Shown piece by piece: positions 25,635 to 35,400 of a DNA stretch of 64,000 nt. Source of the DNA: Mesostigma viride (Eukaryota > Streptophyta > Mesostigmatophyceae > Mesostigmatales > Mesostigmataceae). The stretch's first letter is position 1, and every line of letters starts with the position of its first letter. The notes beneath the pieces were generated by a model that saw nothing but the letters and a program-made list of their open reading frames with translations, ran no database searches and was not told the origin of the DNA. The position numbers were made by a program, and so were the translations under genes. The stretch covers positions 4,559,661-4,623,660 of the forward strand of contig RPFO01000213.1 of NCBI GenBank assembly GCA_009746045.1, in the 5' to 3' direction.

Positions 25635-26027
25635 TCAATCCTTTTTAACAACAGTAATGGATAGGGAACCAAACTCCAAAGTGAGAGGAGTATCTGAAGC
25701 AGATGCAGATGCAGCCCGTTTAGGGGGAGAAGAAGGAGGGGTAGCAAAGACTAGAGCTTCTACTGGAGGACGACCATGAGGAATAGGGCGTACATGCAGG
25801 CCTAAATCTGTTTGGCTATGATCTATAAGGAACTGCTGAGCTTCTTCGAAGGACATAAATTTCTTATACCTAATTACGTTGTATACACGATTCTGAACGA
25901 TCTTCCTAGCGTCGGACCAAGAAAGGAAAATGGAGGACCATTGAGGCGTAATCACTACGTAATATTTAGCTAGACTATTATCGCTAGAAGAATGGGAAGG
26001 AGCAGTAAAAGATCGCCGCTGGCTCAT
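25635..26027 (-). CDS. ORF upstream of gag with RNase H1 N-terminal / viroplasmin-like domain, 130 aa
   Basis: This intact ORF lies between the 5' LTR leader and gag. Residues of about 20–70 read YYVVITPQWSSIFLSW, then RYKKFMSFEEAQQFL. That is the pattern of the RNase H1 hybrid-binding domain, also called the caulimovirus viroplasmin domain: an aromatic start, a xSW motif, and a YKKF…EEA..F end. In known families this fold binds RNA:DNA hybrids or double-stranded RNA. The C-terminal 50 residues are Pro/Ser/Ala-rich. Its place before gag and its intact frame, beside frameshifted gag and pol, are notable. A role in reverse transcription or packaging is inference. Expression would need a separate initiation event or a spliced RNA. 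Confidence 0.75.
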   Translation of the reverse strand: MSQRRSFTAPSHSSSDNSLAKYYVVITPQWSSIFLSWSDARKIVQNRVYNVIRYKKFMSFEEAQQFLIDHSQTDLGLHVRPIPHGRPPVEALVFATPPSSPPKRAASASASDTPLTLEFGSLSITVVKKD

Positions 26028-26535
26028 GGTAACGCACCTGGTAGGTCTTGAGCAGTCAAATGAGGAGAACGAGGAGAAGGCGACTTATCTCGGGTGTCTG
26101 AAACCGAACCAGATTGACGACGCACGTAGGGACGAGGTTTCCAGCGCCAGGTGGTCGTAAGTATCCGGTTTCAAGAATTCTGCGTCCGGCGATGGGTCGT
26201 CTAAATACAAAGCAGGCAAGATGCAGAAAAAGTGTAATCTACGAGACGCTAGCCGTCTCTCTATCGTCGAACCAAAACCATCAACTGTCTACGACAGGAA
26301 GCAACATTTCTCAGGAAAACAAGACGAGGAAAAGGAGCTATCTATAAAAGGATTTTCCGCTTCGAGCAGGTCTATCTTCTAGGCAGGGCGTGTCCTGAAT
26401 CAGGCAGCACTACCCCCCAGCTCGCAGGCGACCCGCCCATTACCTGTCAAGTAGGTGTCGTCTTCATTTTCCCAGCCGCGGAAGGGTTGATTCAATGACG
26501 TATGTTGCAAAGGATCGTCGTCTCGCTCTCTATCT

Positions 26536-26553
26536 AAACTACCTCCGAGTCCA
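26536..26553 (-). promoter_or_regulatory. Candidate primer-binding site
   Basis: One base after the 5' LTR the minus strand reads TGGACTCGGAGGTAG. An initial TGG pairs with the CCA end of a tRNA primer, which is the expected arrangement. The tRNA was not identified. Confidence 0.6.
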
Positions 26554-26554
26554 T

Positions 26555-27125
26555 TGTTACGCCGCAAGCCTCGGCCGCCACCTCTACCTCTACCTCTCCT
26601 GATACTACCTAGACTAGTAAGGCCGCCTCTAGTTAAACCCCTAGCGAAAGACGAACGAGACGATCCAGATCTCAATGCATTTACATATGTACTACTGTAA
26701 TATGCCATAGGCCATTTAACCAAACCCGTTTACTCCAGGAAAAGAGGAAGGAAACACAACTACACTGCCGTGACCCAAGCTAATATGTGTTAATTCATTT
26801 AACACACGCCGAGTGACCACACAAGGAGTGGAACGTGCATAAATGGTCACCAACGGTCCAACAGGCTCGGGCCGACCTGGCCCTCGCCTGCAGAAACACA
26901 GAAACACAAGCAGGTGCACAGATGCACGCCGGTCCACTACATTCTACAAAAGGATAAGGACCACTAATAAAGTACGCGGCGCGGCGCCCAAAGGCACCCA
27001 ATATACCACAGTACTGTTACGGGGACAATCATGTCCCCACTAGAACTGCACGTAACCTAAGAACAGCCGAGGCCAAGGACCTAATTTACGTCCGTAACTA
27101 CAACGAATTGTTACGCGACGTAACA
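26555..27125 (-). repeat. 5' LTR (571 bp)
   Basis: Starts TGTTACG and ends CGTAACA on either strand, giving perfect 7 bp terminal inverted repeats. It is a direct repeat of 12402–12968 and abuts the GGCAC target duplication on its outer side. Confidence 0.97.
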
Positions 27126-27331
27126 GGCACATGCAGCAACAACGGCGACGGGAGCTATGGCCGACCTACATCCAGCTCCGGCAGACCAAGGCGGGCCATG
27201 CAGCCGGTGTACTGGAAGGGGGCGGCCATCTACGTCGGCCACAATTAGCCCTGGCAAGCGACCCCCTCGACCACCGCGGCCCCAGCAACTCCAGCCCCAG
27301 CCTAGGGGAATACAGCAGTAGTGTAGAATAG
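27126..27331 (+). pseudogene. LINE ORF1-like protein, 3' part
   Basis: This continues the LINE ORF1-like sequence interrupted at 12401. After the GGCAC duplication it reads MQQQRRRELWPTYIQLRQTK, the sort of basic segment that follows the …DDDLT block in LINE ORF1 proteins, and ends at a TAG near 27331. Joining the two halves with one GGCAC copy leaves a one-base frame difference, so the host copy was already decayed or decayed later. No endonuclease or RT follows before the 3' terminus. Confidence 0.55.
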
Positions 27332-27544
27332 TTAGACAGTGGCCTTGTACATGCCCGCCTACTACAGGCACTATACCAGCTTAGGCCTAGCCTTTTTAGT
27401 CATGTACATGTGTGTCTATGATGAGCCACCCTCCAGATGATGCCTAGCTTTATTTAATTACGCAGTGCCCATGCAGAATTTAGCCAAGCCCTGCCTATAA
27501 AGGGACCCCCATGGATGTTGCATTAAGAATTTCGCCATGCTATG

Positions 27545-28165
27545 CCATGCAGAGAGATGCTCTCTGTAGAGAAGCCATGTCCTAGCTCTTGTATAGCCAT
27601 GATGATCTTCCCCACCTATGACAGGCTCCCCTTCGCTGGGTGCTGCCTGAAACTCTGGGTGGTGCAGGTGCCCTAGTGCACCTAGAGCAAGTGTTGTTTA
27701 CATTCCCACCCTTGCAGGAAGTAGCTTAGAATGTATGATAGGCCATATGCCCCTTCTCTGGGCTATGTGCTACATATACTCCCAACGGAGTTATGTTACA
27801 ATTCAATTCAATTCAATTCATGCAGGGAGTAACTCTCTGCTGAGACGCCATGCCCTAGCTTTTTGGTATAGCTATGCTGATCTCCCCCCCCATGACAGGC
27901 TCCCCCCCTTCGCTGGGCATAGCTTGAAGATCATGGGGATGCAAGTGCCCTGGTGCACCTAGAGCAAGGGTCCTTTACATCCCCACCCTTGCAGGAAGTA
28001 GCTTAGGATGTATGATAGGCCATGTGCCCCCCTCTCAGGGGCTATGTGCTACATATACTCCCAACGGAGTTATGTTACAATTCAATTCAATTCAATTCAA
28101 TAGTACTCCGTGGCATGCCCATGCGCATGACACGCAAGTACTTACTAATTGCTTACTTCACTCTG
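27545..28165 (+). repeat. Two tandem LINE-type 3' UTR units with hairpin and tail
   Basis: Two related ~275–280 bp units (about 27545–27819 and 27820–28103) each end in a hairpin (27772–27796 and 28051–28075) and an AATTC-repeat tail. The hairpin has outer stem ACATA/TATGT, a bulged T, inner stem ACTCC/GGAGT and loop CAAC. A further terminus with a CATGC/GCATG stem (about 28104–28165) follows. Confidence 0.75.
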
Positions 28166-28331
28166 TGCAACACACTATGATCGATATGTACACTGCTACA
28201 ACACTAGGGTCTAATGCTGCAACTCCCCAACGGTAGCACCTGTAAGAAATTGGTCAACCAATTAATGGAACAGCACAGGCTCCGGCGGCGTTGTGAGGAG
28301 ACTACAATAAAGATCGTGAAATATATCATGA

Positions 28332-28706
28332 AATAAACATAACCATAACAAGAAGGGCTGGCGTACGGCTGTCTATGATAAACGCAAGGATCCTAAATAC
28401 CAGCAAATTCCTTTTATTCGTTACCCCGATATTCACAGTCTCCTTTCGCACACAGCAAAATATGGTGTTGTTCTTTCTCAGTTACATCGTTTTTCCCGTC
28501 TTTGTTCTTATCGTGTTGATTTCATCACGACTCTTGTTGAACTCTTGCAGCGTTTATTGGTCAAAGACTATGACCGAGACATTATGCTCCGTCAAGTCCG
28601 ATGTTTTTTGCAACGTCACCCACATCTGTTCGGTGCTGCCCCTTGGCACAAGCTCTACAAACAGGTCGTGGACCGGCTGGATCGCATAGTATCTCCGCAC
28701 ATCTGA
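28332..28706 (+). pseudogene. Retroelement RT C-terminal fragment
   Basis: An open frame without its own start ends at the TGA at 28704–28706. It contains VYDKRKDPKYQQIPFIRYPD, then KYGVVLSQLHRFSRLC, then a helical stretch ending in HPHLFGAAPWHKLYK. This YDKR…RYP…SQ-HRF-R-C pattern is what I associate with the C-terminal thumb of a eukaryotic RT family distinct from the LINEs elsewhere in the window. The exact family is uncertain. The catalytic part is absent. Confidence 0.5.
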
Positions 28707-29007
28707 ACCCTGTGATGCCAGATCTCCTTTGCGGCCGTTCCGAGCTTGGCACTGGATTCGTTGTCCACATCGTCGCGTCGCTGCAGCAACACGATGTTTT
28801 CTGGCATCCGCGGGCTTTTGGTTCCCGCCGCACATTTGAAAGTGATGTCCTCCGGCTTTTTGCCTTTACACCGTGTGCAGTTCTTGGACGTTTGGAATCA
28901 TGGCATGGCTAACGTGATGACTGACTAGCTACCTTTTCAGTGGTTTTCCATTTGCGGGTATTTCCTCGGAAATGGTGGGAGAGCGATCGCAGCAATGGTG
29001 CTCACCA
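28707..29007. other. No gene recognised
   Basis: Sequence downstream of the RT fragment, perhaps its 3' untranslated region. No terminal hairpin or tail was identified. Confidence 0.4.
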
Positions 29008-29267
29008 CTAGACACTCCCGACCAGCTAGGCTCGAAACACACGCCCTGATCAAGCATGCTGTTTCCGGCCCCACCGTCTAGGTCATCTAGTCGCTCTACA
29101 CGTAAGCCAGCCATAATTTCAATGCACACGGATACACATTTCCATCACCATTCATATTCATCATCCTGAACGACTCGAACACGCGGACAAGATAACGGCA
29201 GGCTCGAGCTACCATGGTCCGGATTCTCCCGATTTCTGGCCTGCGCTGGTTGTCTCCTTGATAATAA
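29008..29267 (-). repeat. Dispersed repeat, left arm of inverted pair
   Basis: About 255 bp matching 32233–32489 in inverted orientation. It ends in the family terminus GGTTGTCTCCTTGATA. It lies just downstream of the kinase stop codon. Confidence 0.85.
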
Positions 29268-29454
29268 CGGGGCAGGTAAATTCAGATAAATCATTCAATC
29301 TACATACATGAAAGATGAACATACAAGTTTAAGTGTTGGCATTAGGCAGGTCAAGCTGGGTGAATGACATGTCCTCTGTTGGCAGGCTAACCCAAGCTAG
29401 TAGAATTCGCACCAGTATCAATTACACTACAGCCACCCCCCAAGCCACCCAGTC

Positions 29455-32400
29455 TCACGTCTTGGCCGATGTCATCGACACAGCCGACCGCTGCAGCACC
29501 AAGACCTTGCTTCCCCCACCCGCCAACATGCCCGGCTTGCCCGTGGGCGACGCCTCAGCCGGGAGCAGCGGATCCAGCACCACCTTCCCCCGCCCGGATA
29601 CCCCAGAGAACGAAGGCAGTTTCTTGGCCAGTGACGGAGCTAGCATCGGCTTCCCACCACCGCTCGTGTCCGCCCGTAACAAATCCGCAGGGAGGGGCTG
29701 CAACTTCACCAACCGGCCGCCGTTCATCATGCTCCCCGTGCTCCCCTGCCGGCCCTCATGGCCCAACTCCAAGGGGTGCTCGGCGTCACCCCCTGGGCCG
29801 CGGATGTCTGGCGACAACCCCGCCCCTTCGCCAGCCGCCGATCGCATGTCTGACACAGAGAACCGCCGCCGGCTGCGCGAACGCGCGAACGAGGAGTTCA
29901 TGCTGTCCCCTGGGCCCACAAACTCAACGCTCGACTGCGAAGAATCCGCCACCGAGCGGCTCCCATGCCCATCCGCCTCCAGCGCCTCTTCATATGGCCC
30001 CCGTGGCGCATGCCCCACGCCGGCATCCCCCGCATAATTATGACCACTCCCGCCCGCCACCTCGGGCATGTCCGTCGACAGCCTTCCCCCCATAATCCCC
30101 ACAGAGCGCAGCGTTGCCAAGGGGGATCCTTGCTCCAGGGACCCTACACGGTGCATCCCTGCTGTGACCGCGTCGCCCACGGAACCCCTCCGCAGTGTGC
30201 CCGGCTTGTTGGCCCCACCCACTGAGGACTTATGCTCACGTGACGCAGTCACGTCACCGCCCGCGCCGGCGTTCGCGGGGGAGACGCTGCCGCCGCCGCC
30301 GGCCATGCCGCCAGGGACCCTGGCTGATGCGTCGACCACCGTGGGCGAGGAGGGGCCGTACCGGGGGGACGCGCGCCCAGGGAGCCTGCTGGGGGAGTGC
30401 GGCATGCGGCCCCGGGGGGACACCGTGGGCGAGGATGATGCGTCGATCATGCGCGTGAGGGGGGACGTGGCCATGGGGGAACGGCCCTCTCCCCCGCCGT
30501 CCCCTTGCCGCGGCCCGCCACCTGGCGCGTGGGGGTCGATCGCGGGGAGGGAGAGCTGCCCCTCCCCGCCCGCGCGCGCATGCGGTCCCTCCTGCGCGAC
30601 CGCCTCCGCGTCGACAACGTGCGAGATCTCCTGGATCCCCCAGCCAGGGTCCCTGGGGATGATGATCTCGGACACGCGCCGGCGCGGAAGCAGCTGCTTG
30701 CTGGCGCCGGGGGCGTGCGACCCCTGCTCGGCGCCGCCACCCCCCGACTCCTCCCGAAGGTAGGCCGAGCCATCCCCTGAGGATGATGAGTACCCCTGGT
30801 TGCAAATGCCCCCTCCCACACCGTAGCCTCCTCCCGCGCCATAGGCCGCCGCGGCCGCTGCGGCATCAGCGGCGGCCGCCGCAGCGCCGCTCTTCTTCCG
30901 CGGGGGGTCCATGGGGGCCGGGAATGCCAGCTGTTCCGGGGACAGCCCCAGCTCGCGCTCCCACAGGGCGCCCGCCGATTGGTTGGGGCCGAGTGGCTGT
31001 CCCCGCTGGGGCGCCACCAAGTGGAGCGATCCGCCCGCCGTTGCCGGTGAAAGGGAATAGCCGCCGCTGCATGATGCCCTCCGCTGCTGAGGTCGTGCGG
31101 GGGGGGATGCTGACGTCACGTCCCCTCCCATGGTGCCCCTGGCCGCCGACATCCCTGCTCCGCCGCCCTCGGCGCCCCCACCGGGGTCACCGGACCTCGA
31201 CGTCGCGCTCTCGACCTTGCGCCGCACTTCCGCCGACAGCGCAGGCATCGCGCCGCCATGCCCCTGGGGCCCCGCGTCCCTCCCTGAAGGTGTTGGTTGT
31301 GCGTGGACAAGGCTGGCCACCGCCACCTTCCTGGCCGCATCCCCGCCGACGTCCGCGGAGCTCCGACGCCGGCGCGGCGGCTTGACCTCGGGTGGCTGGG
31401 CAAGGAAGCCAGGGACGTCGGCCTCCCATCCCAGGCCCTCGAGCTGCTCACGTATCGTGCGGGCCATGGGCAGGGGCACGGCGTAGGTTTGGGCCCCGGG
31501 TATGGCAGGGCTACTCTCCCCTTGGATGCTGATGGGGTACGGGATGCCCTGCGTGGCCAGCTTGTCGAGGAAGGCCAGCGCGTGCGTCCTGGGAAGGGGG
31601 GTTGGACGCAGGTCATGGTGGGTGGCACAGGGGGGGGGGTTGGATGGGTGGGGCGAGATAAGGGGAAGGCGAGGTGAGGGGAGGCCGGACATTAGAGGGG
31701 TTTTGTAGTGTCACAATATTACCACAAGTGGTCTTGGTGGGTGGGTGTTAGGTCTCCGTGGCAAGCTTTTGCGGGATGGGCATGTCCTGTGTTTGGCTTC
31801 GGGCATAAGTGACGGTACCCTCCTCGTGCCCGTCTCGTTGGGCAGCAAATCAGGGACAGGCTGCATGTCTAGTTACCTGGTGGCTGCCCTCCATGGTATA
31901 GCATGCACCAGTTGGAAGGATGACCTCGTGCATGCAAAAGCAATGAGCAAACTAGATTAAGAAATGCGGATGATGTAAAAGCCTCTCATGGAGCCATGAG
32001 CTCGGCACTAAGTGGTGGGTGCTTTGAATGCTACGCATTCGAAGTAGCCGATAGACACCACGTATACTGCTTGAGCCTTGAGGCTTGAACACCGTAGCAC
32101 TTCAGCAATTATCTAGTAGGTACGTTGGAAACATCAAGGGTATCACAGGGATACATCATCATATTATATACATCAATAACTATATAGATACATCAAGGGT
32201 ATCACAGGGATACATCATCATATTATACTGCCACGGATTATATCAAGGAGACAACCAGCGCAGGCCAGAATTCGGGAGAATCCGGACCATGGTAGCTCGA
32301 GGCTGCCGTTATCTTGTCCACGTGTTCGAGTCGTTCAGGATGATGAATATGAATGGAGATGGAAATGTGTAGCCTTGTGCATTGAAATTATGGCTGGCTT

Positions 32401-35400
32401 ACGTGTAGAGCGACTAGATGACCTAGACGGTGGGGCCGGAAACAGCTTGCTTGATCAGGGCGTGTGTTTCGAGCCTAACTGGCCGGGAGATCACCATCGA
32501 CCATGGTATGACAATGATAAGGACAACAACAAAACGCTACATCCTACCAACGATCTGATAGACTACGGTGAGTGCCCAACAATGATAAGGATAACAACGA
32601 AACGCTACATCCTACCAACGATCTGATACGATACGCTGAGTGCCTAACAATTATAAGGACAACAACGAAACGCTACATCCTACCAACGATCTGATAGACT
32701 ACGGTGAGTGCCCAACAATGATAAGGACAACAACGAAACGCTACATCCTACCAACGATCTGATAGACTACGCTGAGTGCCCAACAATGATAAGGATAACA
32801 ACGAAACGCTACATCCTACCAACGATCTGATACGATACGCTGAGTGCCTAACAATGATAAGGACAACAACGAAACGCTACATCCTACCAACGGTCTGATA
32901 GACTACGGTGAGTGCCCAACAATGATAAGGATAACAACGAAACGCTACATCCTACCAACGGTCTGATACGATACGCTGAGTGCCCAACAATGATAAGGAC
33001 AACAACGAAACGCTACATCCTACCAACGATCTGATAGACTACGCTGAGTGCCCAACAATGATAAGGATAACAACGAAACGCTACATCCTACCAACGGTCT
33101 GATAGACTACGGTGAGTGCCCAACAATGATAAGGACAACAACGAAACGCTACATCCTACCAACGGTCTGATAGACTACGGTGAGTGCCTAACAATGATAA
33201 GGATAACAACGAAACGCTACATCCTACCAACGATCTGATAGACTACGGTGAGTGCCCAACAATGATAAGGATAACAACGAAACGCTACATCCTACCAACG
33301 ATCTGATAGACTACGGTGAGTGCCCAACAATGATAAGGACAACAACGAAACGCTACATCCTACCAACGATCTGATAGACTACGGTGAGTGCCTAACAATT
33401 ATAAGGACAACAACGAAACACTACATCCTACCAACGATCTGATAGACTACGGTGAGTGCCTAACAATGATAAGGACAACAACGAAACGCTACATCCTACC
33501 AACGATCTGATAGACTACGGTGAGTGCCCAACAATGATAAGGACAACAACGAAACGCTACATCCTACCAACGGTCTGATAGACTACGCTGAGTGCCTAAC
33601 TGAGCCCCTTTTGACCCCCCCCCTTTCCCGCGGGGCCAGCAGAGGAAACGAAGCAGGCATGACGCATGGAAGAAGACGAGGGGTCTAGGGGAGCTCGGGT
33701 CTAGGGGAGCTCAGGGGGCTGCAGAGCCTTTAGCTTCTAGGGGGTTCGGCCGCCTAGTTGACGGTGCTATCATCATATAGGATCCACTTTGTACCATCCC
33801 ATACCTATCGGTCGCCTAGTTGACGGTGCTATCATCCTATAGGATCCACTTTGTACCATCCCATACCTATCGGTCGCCTAGTTGACGGTGCTATCATCCT
33901 ATAGGATCCACTTTGTACCATCCCATACCTATCGGTCGCCTAGTTGACGGTGCTATCATCAAATAGGATCCACTTTGTACCATCCCATACCTACCTGGTG
34001 GATGGGCATGACAAAAGGGTCCATAGAAAAAGTGCTAATGAGCAATGCTACACGATCCACACAATCCTCCACCACCCAAAGTGATAATAAATAACACTAC
34101 ACGATCCACACAATCCTCCACCACCCAAAGTGATAATAAATAACACTACACGATCCACACAATCCTCCACCACCCAAAGTGATAATAAACAACACTACAC
34201 GATCCACACAATCCTCCACCACCCAAAGTGATAATAAATAACACTACACGATCCACACAAACCTCCACCACCCACTTGATGAAAGGGCGCGACAGCAGGT
34301 CTTCCGCGTTTGGCCGTTCGTCCGCATCAGGCCGCAGCATCTCCTCCACGATGGTACGGAAGTCGCTGCTGATGCTGTGATCGTCAAGAGCGAGTGGGGC
34401 ATGCCAGCAACAAATGCACACATTGTCGACTTGTCAGGCGACCAACGACTTATTCCCTCAAATACTTAGTGTCCGTGAGCAGTTTTGAACCAACGTTCTG
34501 TACTGGGATGAACTCGTGGGCGTCGCAACGCCATAAAATCTGAGAAGTAAAACCTGAGATCCTGCACAGCTATGTAGACTCAAAGGGAAGGCTCACGAGC
34601 AGATGAGTAAGCCATGATAGTGCCTTGTTGTCAAAGATCCTAGAATAGATATTAGCCAAGATAATGCCTTAATGTTTAAGACTTAACATTAAGATATTTC
34701 AAGAAAATATTGACGCCATGATGCAAGGATGTTGAATGCACGCGCACTGGTGCATGTATACCAGGGACTGAAGCAATGAGTGCATGTGCTTGAATAAAGC
34801 GCTGCTCTTAAATAAGTCCGTCTTGAATGTCAGCCTTGACTCGCTCACGTCTACAGTCCCATACTCTTGGTGGGATCAACACCCTGAAGAGGCTCTGGTG
34901 CCCTATCTCGTGACACTTGACCACCCAAAGGGTCTGGGCTCCTTACATCGTCAGCGCACACATGCAGAAGCTGCATGGGATCAACAGCCGTGGTATCCGG
35001 TGACGGCTATATTTATGCAAGATGTGGGTGGGACAGGTCCACTCATGATATGTGGGAATCCAACCAAAGATTAAACAAACACTACAGCGGCAGGAACACA
35101 GAAATAAGAAAACAAAAGCTAGATACGGAAGGAAAAAATAAAGGAGATACGAGCGTCATACAGCAGCAAGGACACAGAAATAAGTACAAAGTTATTTTAA
35201 TACTGGCAGTGTGTAGCACGATTTAGGTGCGCCCCTCAACCAGAACCGACTAACAACCCACAGCATAATCATGCTCGGTTGGCGTGACTGTAGGAGACCC
35301 TGTGTGGCCACCCACCTGTCTGGCAGGGGCTCGTACACGCCCTGCATCACGTTGGATGCCACCATGGGCAGGTTGATGCCCTTGAACGCGTGTGAGAGGG

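Larger units (their letters stand above)
12402..27125 (-). mobile_element. Ty3/gypsy chromodomain LTR retrotransposon, 14.7 kb, nested insertion inside
   Basis: The two LTRs begin TGTTACG and end CGTAACA and are flanked by the 5 bp target duplication GGCAC (12397–12401 and 27126–27130). On the minus strand the order is 5' LTR, primer-binding site, a viroplasmin/RNase H1-like ORF, gag with a zinc knuckle, aspartic protease, RT, RNase H, integrase, GPY/F motif and chromodomain, then a long unknown ORF, polypurine tract and 3' LTR. This pol order with a chromodomain defines a chromovirus-like Ty3/gypsy element. Frameshifts in gag, pol and the extra ORF make this copy defective. The LTRs differ by roughly a dozen substitutions and one 4 bp indel. 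Without the 3.9 kb nested insertion the element would be about 10.8 kb. Confidence 0.95.

Noticed and set aside
30254..31385. Plus-strand and alternative-frame ORFs opposite the last kinase exon
   Set aside because: GC-rich shadow frames of a real exon supported by splice phase and stop position.
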